NCBI GenBank assembly: GCA_030180135.1
Contig: CM058232.1
Span: forward strand, 93,546,630 to 93,610,629
Length of the DNA stretch: 64,000 nucleotides
Source: Orychophragmus violaceus
Lineage: Eukaryota > Streptophyta > Magnoliopsida > Brassicales > Brassicaceae
Direction: 5' to 3'
Part shown: piece after piece, positions 44,176 to 56,466 of the stretch
Layout of the letters: every line of letters begins with the position of its first letter
How positions within the stretch are numbered: position 1 is the stretch's first letter
Program-made: the position numbers and the translations under genes
Notes under the pieces: model-generated
Seen by the model: only the letters and a program-made list of their open reading frames with translations
What the model was told of the DNA's origin: nothing
Database searches by the model: none

Positions 44176-44727
44176 TAGGGCTGGGCATTTTACCCGAAAC
44201 CCGAATCCGAACCCGAACCCGACCCGAAAAATCCGATCCCGATCCGAACCGATTTTTAAAAATATCAGAATGGGGCTTAATTCAAAGTATTTCGGGTATC
44301 GGGTAATACCCGAACCCGAACAGAACCCGAACGGATATCCGAAGCAATCTAAAGTTTAATCTAATTTCGGTTAGTTCTGATACTTTCGAGTATTTTTGGC
44401 TAGTTTGTGTATATTTTATTTTTATATTTTGGGTAATATATTTATTTTTGAATAATTTTGAATTTTTTAGATAATTTGAGTATATGTTTTTACAGAATTT
44501 TTGGATAATTCAAATATTTTTGAATATTATGAGTAATTTTTCCGATTTTTCAAAAACTTTATGGTGACTTTGGGTACCCGAACCCGACCCGAACCCGATA
44601 CGTCCCGAACCGAACCCGATCCGATTTTAAAAAATATCCGAATGGAGTTTAAGTCAAAGTATTTAGGGTATCAAGTAATATCCGAACCCGACCCAAATCC
44701 GAATAGGTACCCGAACGCCCATACCTA
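44176..44727. mobile_element. hAT-type MITE (552 bp)
   Basis: The ends are tagggctgggcatt and, reversed, taggtatgggcgtt. They are flanked by 8-bp copies ccaaggat (44168-44175) and ccaaagat (44728-44735), one mismatch, the duplication size of hAT transposons. The interior is dominated by cccgaacccgaac-type repeats in two similar halves, each with gtatt...gggtatc. No coding. Confidence 0.75.
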
Positions 44728-45010
44728 CCAAAGATAGTTTATTTTTGGTTCAATGTATTAATAAGTTGTAGATTTAGGATATTATTTTTTTGTTTAATAT
44801 TTTATTTATCGAAATAAAATATTTATATTATATTTTTTGTACTGAAAATAAGTGTATGATAATTAACTCGACGCCCAAACTAGTCTACAACTCATCCAAA
44901 TAAAATATCTAAACAAGTCTACACTCATCACGAAACCAAAAAAAATGATTAAGTCTACTAATACGATAGATAATTCTATAATAATATAACATATATCTAC
45001 TATCAACTCT

Positions 45011-46678
45011 TCGGAAGATTCGCTGGAAGATTCACCGTAAAGCTCATCCGAAAACATGTCAGAAAACTTGCTGAAAGTTTCGTAAGAAATAAAAATATTA
45101 GTTATCTTAATTTTTTTTAAATTTAAAATTTTTATTATTAAATTAGTTTTTTTGTTTGTATAGCATTTCTATAAATAAAAATTTGAAAAGTAGTTTACAT
45201 GTTTTTGATCAATTTTTTTTCAGAAACTCACATTACCAAAATTATTTTAGTAATAAAGATATTTTCCAAGATTATTGTAGTTCATTTCCCATTATATTAT
45301 ATGTTAAATGTATAAGTTCGGTAACTATAGGTTTGAATGTCCGTTGACTGAGGTCAATGTTCTCAAAACCTTTTAAAAAAATTGGAATTATTCTTCAGGC
45401 AATCTATATTTTTTTTCTTTCATAGTAATTAAAATATATCTAAAATTATATAAAACTAATAAATATAATATAAAAAATCAAAATCAAAAGACAAGACCGA
45501 AGAAAAAAATTTAAACAAAATCAAAATAAAAACAGAAAAACAAATCAAAACTTTATATAATCTTGTATAATTTTATATAAATTCATATTTTATTCAGTTA
45601 CAGCTCACCTAATTTTTTAGTTATTATATATATTTATTAGAAAATTTATGTTTATCATATTGAACATATATTTTCTATAACTTAATATATAAACATATAT
45701 ATATATATATATATATTTTTTTTTTAAATAAACTAAATATGGTATTCCATTCAAATAAACATATATATCTAACTTTATGCCACAACTTGAATTTTTGTTA
45801 CGATTATCTTGTGACATTTCTTTAGACGAAAAATGTTAAACCCGTACACAAAAAGAAAAAGAAAAACAAATGTGATATACACTCAGGCCTTACAATATTT
45901 AACATTCCTCTTAATATTCATGCTCCATGAGTTGGTACTCACTAAATCAACTTACACAATGAATTATTGAATAATTTTTATATTATTCACCTAACATATA
46001 GATATGTTATATGATATTCAAAAATAGACATGCGTTTGTCACTTAAGCAGCCATCTATTTATCAACATTTTATCTATTTGCTTTTAGCTCCGGTGGTGGA
46101 ATCTATAACAGGATAATTCTCTTTAGTAGCCACTTTTTGGCTAAAGTTTTTGAAGAAATAAATTATGTAATCAATTTGAGGCTTTGTATTTGTATGGAGT
46201 GAAGTGGCCAAAATGGATACATTTATGGGTCCTCTCTAATTTGATGTTTCATATTTATTTCATTTTCTATGTTACGAAAAAGGCTAAAAAAATAAGCTGA
46301 CGACATTATCATCCAAATATAGACGCCCTTTTATATATTTTTCACAATTATTTATGCGTCTATATAGAGATCCACATATTCGTGGATAATATGTATTGAA
46401 ATTATGAAATTAAATTGAAGCTCTAAAGAATTATTAAGACCATACATGTTGAACTTATAAAGCGAATATATGGTCTTTTTCTCTTCTTTATTATCTAAGT
46501 TGTCTAGCTTTCCTTTTTGTTGGTGTTTTTTTTTTGACTTTTTTTGTTGGTGTTGTTGTTGTTGTTTCGCTTTCTAACAAAGTATCAGATAATTTTTTAA
46601 CTAGCCGTGTTTTTTTTTTGTATTTGATTCGTTTTTCGAACATGTAATAATAATAATCTGAATCAACTTCTTATCAAT
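45011..46678. other. AT-rich intergenic DNA
   Basis: No gene, terminal repeat or tail recognised. Contains a (TA) run at about 45698-45717 followed by a T run. Small open frames are chance. Confidence 0.5.
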
Positions 46679-46931
46679 TTTATAGTAATTTGAGCGGTTG
46701 AGGTAGTCCAAGTGGTAGAAGGGTCTGAGGTGGCAACCACCACCCGGGTTCGATTCCAAGCGGAAACAAAAATGCTTCCTCTGCTTATAACGCGGGCACT
46801 GGGTCTAAGGCCCAGGGAAAACCCTCCCAGGTGAAGCTGGCCTGCGGCCTGGCTAGGCCCAGGAAGATTAGTCTGGACCACGGTCTGGGATCCTCCCTGG
46901 ATTATCAAAAAAAAAAAATTTATAGTAATTT
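46679..46931 (+). mobile_element. tRNA-derived SINE
   Basis: The body 46692-46918 is flanked by perfect 13-bp target copies tttatagtaattt (46679-46691 and 46919-46931). An internal RNA polymerase III promoter is visible: box A-like ggtagtccaagtggt near the start and box B gggttcgattcc at about 46746. The body ends in a 12-A tail. The length of about 227 bp and structure fit Brassicaceae SINEs. The perfect duplication suggests a fairly recent insertion. Confidence 0.88.
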
Positions 46932-47757
46932 TATGTTGTTTTGGGTGATGAAATTAGGTCAGGATGAAGCGAACGAGAGTACTTACAAATTTACAATCAA
47001 CTTCGAAATGATCCACGCGTACATGGAATACCGTTTAATACGAGTCCGGTTTGTCACTAACCGGACTCCACGTGGTCATCTCTTGGTCAAATTATACACA
47101 TTTGGAATCCCGGTTGACATGGCGTGCGATATTGGACATACACGTGTGCAAAGAACGTGAAGTGCCCTCGAGTTCCTGCAGAATCACAAACAATAATTGT
47201 CAACGAGTCGATATTTTTTTTGTCAACTTGATTTTATATTTTAAAACAGTAAGAATAAGGGCAATTATTTCTTTGAAATCAAAATAATGATAAAAGTGTC
47301 AATTTTTTTTTTAGTATCACGATAAATTATGTCTTTTATGCTATTTTATGATTTTTCTTTAAAAATAATTGTTTTGGGTCTTACATACACAAATACAAAA
47401 TGTTTGAAAAGGCCTAAATAAAAAAATACGAATATATTAGATCGGGTCGGAACACATGTCCGCCCTACAAAAAACTCGGCATGCAACTGCTACGAAATCA
47501 ATTGTGCCGTTGAATCTGCCAAAAAACACCATAACACCGGAAAACTATAAGATTCTTTTTTTTTTGTCATAAGATTCTTTCTTATCTCCCCCGTATGTCA
47601 TATTTCAAGACAACATAAATTGTCAATTGCCTGAATTAATAAATAACATATCTGGTAGAAAAAGACTTAGCAAAAGACGGTAAAAACAAACGATAGAGGT
47701 AAAAAAATAAAATAAAAAATAACAGTACATATGATCTATTACATACACAATACATAA
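46932..47757. other. AT-rich intergenic DNA
   Basis: No gene recognised. T runs at about 47310 and 47556. A 109-residue open frame at 46831-47160 partly lies in the SINE and has no family features. Confidence 0.4.
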
Positions 47758-49745
47758 TTTTTTTTTTCTTGCTAAGAATGTTAATATTCATATAAATGAA
47801 AAGATAGGTGGTTACATATTATAAAGACCTAAGCAAATGCTACCCTGGCAAAAAAATGGAAAAAACAGGGCATCATAGAGCAAATACAGAGCTGAATAAG
47901 CAAGCTAACGTATCCAAAGGGACATTAAGGTTCGGAAGTTCCTTCTATGTCGTTTAGCGGTAATTGTGTTCTTGACCTCTCTATCAATGATGCGGAAGAT
48001 GATTTCAGGTGGGACTGATATTATAACTTGTACAGTATAAAATTGTTTAAATTAAACTTCCATTAGATGGAAAAAACAATATTATATAATGAGCAGCTAA
48101 TAAAACATAATCAGCGTTTTAGTTTAATTGTCAGATTACTGTATTTGGATATCCAAAATAAGGATCTCTGTTTTGAAAGAGTTCAAAGAAGCGAGAAGCA
48201 GGTCGAAGATTTTAGTTTGAGCACTTGAGGTTCCAGACAAGATCCAAATATGCTGTACACACAGTTAGCCATAAGATGCAAACTCGGATTTTACAAAAGC
48301 GGAGTGATCAAGGACGAAATCAACATGGAGATCCTTCATCTACTTCGTTTGGACAATACTTTAGCGATCTTGGAGGAACCGGAAACGACTTACCGGATTA
48401 TTAAATTATAATTTCATGTGTTATATTTATTTATGTTGTTTATTTGTACCATACCGAATGGATTTTCCATGGTACTTATTTCGCCGTTGGTATTCTTGTA
48501 CCGCTTCTCAAGTATTTTTAATAATTGAAGTATCCATTACAGTTTGACCCACCGACCTGCCATATGACTGTGTCTCTTTCTGTAGAAGCACTCGGCAGAG
48601 GTATGGAAGTTAGATAAGACCATTGCATAGGCTAAAAAAGCTTGTTCAGATCTAAAATGGAGTGAGCAATAGATTTAGCCCCTAAAAATAGTGTAAGCAA
48701 TAGCGTCTACCACAGAGGAATGCATAGGTAATCTCAAGGACGAAGGGCCAGTCTCTCCTAAGATAGCGTTCAGTATGAAAAATAGCAAGAGGTTGGACCA
48801 CTGTTCTTAGACCATTTGTCAATCGAACTGCCGTTTCCAATCACCTTTGCTACGAACCTCTCAACTAGAGGTCTTAGAGCAAGGAGTGATCTCCGTGTCC
48901 AAGAAAAATGGGTGAAGTCATTTATACCCCAGAAGCAGTTATCACACATTTGTTTGTTCATGACTCCATGTGGAATCTGGCTCCAAAATAGAATCATGGT
49001 TGGACTCAGAAGGAGCTCAAATCCAATCTTAGGCATAGCGTGATATTCCATTCTGAGAATCTTCTAAGTCCGAGTAGCCCCCTTGGAGATGTCTTTCTGG
49101 AGATGTCTTTACGTATACCTATGTGATTACGTTACCATCTGCCACTTTTGCTCCTCTAGGCTCTGATTCAATGCACTCTTACCAGCACCACAAGGAACCT
49201 ATGCGCACATAGACTTCACCAATCACAACAACAGATTACAAAAGCTGTTAGAAAAGAAATACTTACGGGATGAAACCAGTAAGCAAATTATTTGAACAGC
49301 TAAAAGCTGTTTGTTCAATCTTTCTGATTTCTCCCTTGTTCAAAAGATTCTCATTTTTTTTTTTGTAATAGACATATTATTATTTGATTGGAACATTTCT
49401 CCAGTTTTAAGAAGATAGGCAATATGTTATTCGCAGATCTTCAGCTTCTTGTACAATCTAGAGGCAATCCTAGAGTAGCGTGACAGGGAGTGAACCGAGA
49501 TGCCGCTGAGAACCATAGCTGAGCATAGGTATTTGTTTCAATGAATCTTAATAATTTTACTCCCGCATGGAACAGTATGAGTCTTAATGCTTGTTCACTA
49601 ATATAGAAGCCTGACCAGCTAGCAAATGAGTTGGACATCAAGAAAGAGATGTCAATATGATTGATGAGATAAAAGAGCTCCCACCGTCGAGAAAAAGATC
49701 ATATACATCAGTTATGCACAACGATAAGGTGAGATTTGTTATGCC
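47758..49745 (-). mobile_element. LINE remnant (RT end to RNase H-like end), minus strand
   Basis: A T run at 47758-47770 marks the poly(A) end. Going up the minus strand there is a tail segment that translates as DREVKNTITAKRHRRNFRTL, then SLWIR. At 49050-48770 a stretch reads SWTRRSLLALRPLVERFVAK, with GNGSSIDKW after it, typical of the region before the zf-RVT domain. At 49640-49440 SFASWSGFYISE and LGLPL are typical of the RT thumb. The pieces are in the right order but frames shift, and non-LINE DNA seems to interrupt at 48050-48700 and 49070-49430. The front half is missing: a 5'-truncated dead copy. Confidence 0.62.
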
Positions 49746-52465
49746 AAACTCGTGGTTGAATTTGTTTTTTTTTGTTATGTATATATCAATTAAATATTTC
49801 AATAATTAATATATTAAATAGAAAACATAATTTTTTTAGAGAACATAATTTTTTAATAACTAAAGTTTAATAATTTAGTATTAACTAAATTTTATATTCA
49901 GATACATAATATCCATTAAGAGTTTGCGTCATTAGACCATTATAGGTCTAAAAATCAGAACTCCATTTTCCACTCTAAAATGGAGTTTGAAATAAATCTA
50001 TAATATTATGAAATGGAAAGCTCAACTAGTTTGGTCATGTCTAATTTAGAATAATTTAAATAGGATTTACTCTAAATATGAAATAATCTCATATCTTTTT
50101 ATGTTCATTTACTCCATTTTCTACTTCATTTATACCGAATACGGTTACCAATAAAACTCATACTGTTACCATTTTGAAATTAAAACCGCTTTTGTTAACC
50201 GTTTTCATTGGAGATCTCTTACACTATTCTATAACCGCTTACCGCTTTCGATTACAGCTAATTTAACCGTTCCGCTTTTGGTCACCAATCGCACTCTTAA
50301 TTTTAATTCGTTAGATATTGACTTATTTAGCCGCCGATGACATCATTATTTGGTGGAGCTCTAATTGAAGAGACCAATTTTTTTTTTTCTCTCATGCAGG
50401 TTTTAATCCACTTAATAACATATTGACATTTGACAACTCTAACACAAAATTATTATACTTTTATGTTTTTGATTTACAAAAAACTTGTTTAAAAAATTTA
50501 GATAGCTATTGTGTACTTTTTCGGGGTTAATTATTAATCTTCTTTTTGAAACTTTTCATGCATTATTTTGTTTTAACAAAATTAATTACTAAGTCTGCCC
50601 AACAAATTCCGGAATAAACATAGTTAGATCAAACAAAAAAAAAACTAATCTTTAAGCTCAAACTTAAAATTCTTAAAAAACTCTCATTAACAAAAACAAT
50701 AGAACAGTGGAGTAAAAAAATATCATAGGACCAATATTAGACCACCATGAAAGGCCGCCGAGGAAGAGATCACCACATCAATCCTCAACACAAGAGAGGA
50801 GAGAAGATCTTTTCGGCCGGAAACAACATTGAAAAAATTTAAAAGAGGATCCGGCGTCCCCAAGCAGAGATGTTGCTGAAGAGAGACATCCATTGCTTCT
50901 TCAAACAAGAGCCATTCACCACCAAACTCCCATACTTCGGTACCTAACCGCTAGACTGAGCCACCATACGAGATCCACCTCGAAACCAAAACATGCAAAG
51001 GAGAAACCGTCTCATCCGAACCTCGTCCTCACAGATCTGGAGCGATATTACTCATAAGGCCTTCACCAAGCTACCACATGAACACTACCTAACTATCTTG
51101 AACGGTCTCCAAATTGGGCTCTAGATCTCATTGAAGATTGGGTTTTATCACGAATGAAGCGCCACAAGCAACAAAAAGGTAAAGTTGGATCCATTGACAA
51201 CGCCGTCAAGATAAACAATGAAAAACTAAAGCAAGAAAAGCGATGATGACGCTAGGGTGAACTGCCTTTGGTAGACATAAGGGGGATAATTACTCTCTTT
51301 CTCTTTAATTATCTCCTTGTATAAACATGATTATTAATTATTTACCATTTTGTCACCATTATCATAAACATTATAGCAATTTCATAGTTAAAACCATCAT
51401 TTGAAAAATAGCTAGGTGTTAGTCAGGCAGTCGGATTGGGCCTAGCACATAGCGAAAAAATCGGAGATTAGTCAGGCGTAATTTATGGCTTTATCTGATT
51501 TTATTATTTATATATATATATATATTGTCAAACATAACATAATAATTCTTTTAGTCCATTGGCATAACATAAAGTGTCGCGAGTTCGAACCCAACCCAAT
51601 AGATCTGATTTTATCCTTTTTCCTATTTTTTGTTTAGTGAAGGATAGCGCCATCTTTTTCTTTTCATCTTCTTCTTGTGAACTTCAACCCTAAAAACGCA
51701 GCCGTCGTTTTCTTTCACGACCTGCATCAATTTTGTTTGCCAAAAGTCAAGATTTGCATTATTTCAATCTGTTTTCTTTCAATTTGTTTCCAAAACTCAT
51801 AAATCCAATAAAATCAATTCAAGTTTTTAACAAAACGAATAGAAAAATGATTTTTTTTAACAACCGATTTTTTCTTCGATTTAGACGAACTCGCAGCAGC
51901 TCCAGGCTGCAACCGCTCGCGGAAGTCGCGTTTTTGAACATAGGTTAAAACCATATTTACTTGTGTTTTCCGACATGGGCGGAGGATGTGGTGGATAGGG
52001 AAATCAGTTAACCCCAATAATTTTTAATAATTAGTAATGTTTTTAACTATTTCTGATATTGACCCTAGTCAAAATTTTGTAATTCCCCTATGTATTTGAA
52101 ACTCGATTTACTCTTAACTGAAAAAAATATTTGCTTATTTCAGATTTAGCTCATATCCATGTGAGTATCTTAGGTAACATATAATAGATTTATGATTAAA
52201 ATAAAACTCATGTATTTATATATTTGTTATGTTAAAACTTTTATATACAAAATGCAAATACTACTAAAAAATAAAAAATTACTGATTTTTATAGTTAAAA
52301 TTTAAAAAATGTAGTTATTTTTTCATCGTTATATCATTTTGAATAAAGTATTATATATTTTTAACATTCTCCATGTATATTAAAATAACATTCAACTAAT
52401 TTTATATTCAACACACTATAAAAATGGTTAATGTCATAACCACTATAAAAAGTCATTATATGAAT
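49746..52465. other. Intergenic repeat-like DNA without recognised genes
   Basis: Contains a hairpin actccattttccactctaa/aatggagt-type stem (about 49950-49990), usual in small MITE-like units. There is a complex stretch 50700-51290 of unknown origin bounded by AT-rich DNA. A box B-like gagttcgaaccc lies at about 51582, without box A or tail. Small open frames show no family features. Confidence 0.4.
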
Positions 52466-53239
52466 TGGGGCTGATCTTGTACTCGAGAGAGATTTGATTT
52501 CGAACCCCAGTTTTTATATCTCTTTTATGCTATTTGGTTTTATATTCATCATGTCTATTGTTTCAATTGCCATGTCTGAGTAGATCTCCTTGTTAGGTTT
52601 GGGGATTCTCGTTAGGGATTTCATGGATTGTTAGTTTAATTGATTATTTTGGCTTCTTAACATCTAGTTCTTCATCTAGGTTGTTCTTAATGCTGAATTC
52701 TAGACTGATACCTGGGGTTTAGATCTGAGATAAATAACAATAGCGCGAGAGTGTGAGTTATAATCTGAATAAACTTAGTGTGAGCAATTGACTAGATACA
52801 AAGAGATTTGGTTTAGAAGAATTGTGAACCGATAGAACCTGTTCTTAATGCTTGTTTAGAACTCTAGGATTCGCAACGAGAGTTAGCTTTCTAGGTTGTT
52901 AGACATAGTTAGTATTCACAGCGAGAGTTGGTTTGCTATATTTATGTGATTCTAGTTCTAGAACATCGATATCTGAATCCTGTTAATTGATTGATCTGAT
53001 TCCTTGATTTCATGAGAACTTCTCTGAACCTGGCGCCTTCGTTAATTGCTTACACCGTTCACTTTGCTACTCTGATTTACTGTTTTCTTTACTGCTTTCA
53101 CTTGTCTTGCTTAGCTTAATTCGACTGCATATAGTCTATCGCGTGAAACTAGAGTCGTTGTGGGATTCAATACCTTTTATACTACAATCACATAATTGTG
53201 CACTTGCAGTAGAATAGGATTAAAACTTTACACCTATCA
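52466..53239 (+). repeat. 5' LTR of element E, truncated at its U3 end
   Basis: Begins abruptly at ttggggctgatcttgtactc, matching the right LTR from about 56877 to its end (...cacctatca). The U3 start with the palindrome module is missing. Confidence 0.88.
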
Positions 53240-53245
53240 AGTTTT

Positions 53246-53263
53246 TGGCGCCGTTGTCGGGGA
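53246..53263 (+). other. Primer-binding site of element E
   Basis: TGGCGCCGTTGTCGGGGA, 6 nt after the LTR end. A classic Athila/Tat primer-binding site. Confidence 0.9.
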
Positions 53264-53340
53264 CTCTTTGATTTCGCCGATAGATTTTGTACTAGAATTT
53301 AGTCTAAGTGTTTTCTTTTCTTTGTTACTAATCTCTTTTC

Positions 53341-55141
53341 GTGTTTTTCTTGTTTCTGCAGGGAAACAACGACCAAGAGAACTTAGTGTCGATCGACACC
53401 AACCTAGTGTCGGTCGACACCTTTCGCGAAAGCACCAAGAAGACTAAGAGATCTGTAAGGATTATGTATCTGAATGGTTTTTTCAGCTCATGGATTGACA
53501 CCTCGCAGATAGTTGGGCTGAAGAACAAAGTTGACTCTCTGCATAATCTTCTACTTGGAAAGTATGCGCAAGAAGCTATCAACTATGTTGGAGGGAATGG
53601 ATTCTACAGTCAGAAATCTGCTTTTCAGAAACCCTTCCAGCAACAGAGTAACTCCTTCTCGAGGAACTATGGAGCTTATTCTTATCAGGCACCTCCTGTT
53701 ACTAATGTTGAGAGAGCAGATTGGAAGCCATGATAGAGCAACTTCTTGAGGGACAGACAAAAACTACAATGGAATTCAACAAGAAGATATATGCATTATA
53801 TGAAGACCTGAATGGGAAATTTGAGTATCTGAACACTCATGTGAAGCAGCTAGATGTTCAAGTTGCTCAGACTACTGCAGCTGTGAAAAGAGAGGATGGA
53901 TTCCTTCCAGGGAGAACTGAGCAGAACCCAAGACTACATGTCAATGCTATCCATGTCCAGCATGAAGAAGAGGTTATTCCACAACTGATTGGAGGAAATT
54001 TGGAGGCTGGATTCGTGAGCTGCAGAGATGAGAAACACGTTTTTGAAACTGCAGATTTAGTGTCGGTCGACACCCCTCTTAGTGTCGGTCGACACGCAGT
54101 TCTGACGGCAATTTCGAGTCTTCATGTCGAACGGAAATCAACCATGGTTGACACTGAAGGTCGACATCAATTCAATGTCGACCGACACCACTTCTGCGTC
54201 GGTCGACGCGACGGACCCCAATTTCGCAAAAATCTGATGTTTTCGCTAAGGTGAGAGTCTACAAACCTCCTATACCTTTCCACAGGGTTCCTATAAGGTC
54301 TAAACATGAGCAGAATGTGATCACATGCATGGGAGAGATGGATAAGAAGTTGATTCAGATTTCAGTGAAGCTTCCAGACCCAGGAGTCTTTGTGTTAGAC
54401 TGTTCCATCTCTAAGGACAGATTCAAGCATTCTCTTTGTGATTTAGGTTCTGGAGTAAATCTCATGTCATACTCTGTGGCTAAGAGATTATGACTATTGG
54501 ATTGCAAGCCTACTAGGATCTCTCTTATCCTAGCTGATCGATCAAAGAGGTATCCATAAGGAGTTCTTGAGTACATACCTATCAGAGTTGGAAACTACTC
54601 AATTCCAACGGACTTTGTTGTGCTGAAGTATAATGTTGAGCCAGATGATCCTATTCTGCTTGGAAGATCATTCTTAGCTACTGCTGAAGCTGTCATTGAT
54701 GTGAGGCATGGTCTGATTGATCTACATTTGGGAGATAAGCCTTTGCAGTTTAAGATGGATAGGTTTCAGAGATCCACCATTGATGGACATAGCTTCAGTG
54801 TTGAGATAGAACCAGAGACTGATATTGTAGAGGAGAAGATGGCGGTTCATGCAGAGCTTGCTCTAACATCTTCAAATCCTATACCTGCTATTAAGCAGAA
54901 AGCCCTAAACATCACACCTAGATCATATGTGACAAAGCCAAGGTATGCACTCTTTGCCCATAAGTATACTAACTCTGATGCTAATTTTGCAGGGAATAGA
55001 GTCAGGAAACGAAATGTTCCACCTGACCTTGCTGCGATTCCCTCATTCCTTGGACGTTCTCATGCTGCTACTGCTTACACACCGCCATGGATGATGAGAT
55101 TTTCGCAGAGGCACTCCAAGTCTCTGTTGAAACCCCCATGA
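53341..55141 (+). pseudogene. Athila gag-protease remnant (element E) with embedded palindrome modules
   Basis: 53386-53733 encodes a gag C-terminal part (VGLKNKVDSLHNLL, YVGGNGFYSQK) and shifts frame near 53725. It continues from 53721 (EAMIEQLLEGQTKTTMEFNK, FLPGRTEQNPR). After a module-rich stretch (54060-54209) and a stop, 54251 onward has the aspartic protease-like region (FKHSLCDLGSGVNLMSYSVAKRL) broken by two stops near 54491 and 54557. Then comes the conserved DDPILLGRSFLATAEAVIDV segment to 55141. The main gag domain is missing. The modules at 53386-53420 and 54060-54095 are translated in frame as VSIDT/VSVDT repeats. Confidence 0.82.
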
Positions 55142-55342
55142 GTATGATCTCCTACCCATAGTCAAGCTAATGACTAAAAACAAGCGATGAGTGGGAGACA
55201 ACCCACTGTTGGGTCAGTTTTTCTTTTCTTTTTGGTTTTTGGTTTTGTTTCTTTGATTTTTCTGGTTTTTGGCGTTTCAAAACGTGATGAACAAGATTGC
55301 AGATAGCAGTGTCGATCGACACCCTTCAGTGTCGGTCGACAC
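53386..55342 (+). repeat. Palindrome modules inside element E
   Basis: Pairs 53386-53399/53407-53420 (7-nt spacer; TCGCGA at 53424-53429), 54060-54073/54082-54095 (8), 54175-54188/54196-54209 (7) and 55309-55322/55329-55342 (6). There is also a single near-copy gtgtcgttcgacac at 55412-55425. The palindrome at 54196 (gcgtcggtcgacgc) has matching changes in both arms. Confidence 0.9.
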
Positions 55343-56466
55343 CAAACTCGGAAACACGGACCACAAACGAGGACGCTCGATTTGGATCAGATTAGTTTCG
55401 ACCTAAGCCTCGTGTCGTTCGACACTGACCATGCTAGCATGCAAGGTTTCTGATTTTCCGAGCATTTCGTTGATTTATACCTTGTTCTCCCGAGCCCAAG
55501 CTGCGATAACACTGAGGACAGTGTTGTTTAAGTGTGGGGGAGGTAGTTTACTGACCACCGTTTGCTTTCTTTTCTTAGTGTCAGTCCTTTGTTTTTAAAT
55601 TGTTTTATTGAGTGAGAATCAGTATGAAACTATGATTTTTCGAGAAAATTTTTCGTTTCGCTTGAACAGGAACTAAGTGACCATTGGACAGACTTACATG
55701 AGCTTTATGACTATTAGAAAACTCCAAACGGATCAACTTACCAAGGACACCCATATCTAACCAGGTATTCAGAGGATCCATCACTAGTCTCACACTTAAT
55801 CTTGACTTTAATTTCTCACTTAGGGGCTTGGTAATATTTGGGTCGGATTCGTTTGATGTGTTTGGCACAGCCTATGATCCTGTTCTAAAGTATGGTTTCT
55901 GATTTTCCCTTCCCTTGAAAGTAAAAAAAAGAGATACAAACCGAGGATAAGCTAGTAGCTTCGAAGTGGTCACGAGAGTGGTAGAGACCCCTATTACCTC
56001 ATGTGTATCCATGGAAATATCCAAAGTTTAAACCCCAATAAAAAGGGAAGAGCACTGATAGAAAAAATAAAATGATACCCAGTGGGGAAAAATCAGTGCT
56101 AAGGGAGAAAGGGAAAAGAAAGGAACCAGAACCGACAGTTTGGTGGTCAGACACTGAATAGTTTGAGTCCATGTTTCCTTTGATTCGATACTCCCTCTGT
56201 GAGACCGCACTTAATTGTATACAGAGGCTAGTGTGGTGAACTTGAATGTCCTAACTTGATTGTGGAGTTTACTTGGGACAGTTGCTAAGTGTAGGGGAAG
56301 TATATTGTGGTCTTGAGTTCTGTAGGAAAGTTTTCAGTGGTTTACTAAGTGAATGTGAATGCGAAAATTCCTAGGACGAAATGAGTTTCTGTGTTTTCAA
56401 ACCTCTTTCTCATTGATTTGGTTCTTTATTTGCTTGAGGGCAAGCAAAGGCTAAGTGTGGGGGAGT
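55142..56466 (+). other. 3' internal noncoding region of element E with polypurine tract
   Basis: No RT or integrase. Contains Athila-type conserved phrases and two purine tracts: taagtgtgggggaggtag near 55530, and taagtgtgggggagt (about 56452-56466) directly before the 3' LTR. Confidence 0.7.

Larger units (their letters stand above)
42506..45010 (+). mobile_element. Mutator-like element D, right part
   Basis: Starts with tgtaga/tagact repeats (42506-42850), carries a transposase fragment (to 43354), and ends with two similar stretches of inverted gtctaca repeats (43550-43710 and 44860-45010). The two stretches share gataattaactcgac, then cccaaac and agtctaca. A hAT MITE lies between them. 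Outer termini were not identified. Mutator assignment rests on the transposase fragment. Confidence 0.45.

Noticed and set aside
46692..46760. tRNA gene
   Set aside because: Box A/B present, but no cloverleaf; explained by the SINE.
48250..48411. 53-aa open frame (MLYTQLAIRCKLGFYKSG start)
   Set aside because: Reads like real protein in part but no family recognised and no supporting exon structure; left unannotated.
51560..51610. Second SINE (box B-like gagttcgaaccc)
   Set aside because: No box A at the right distance, no tail, no target duplication.
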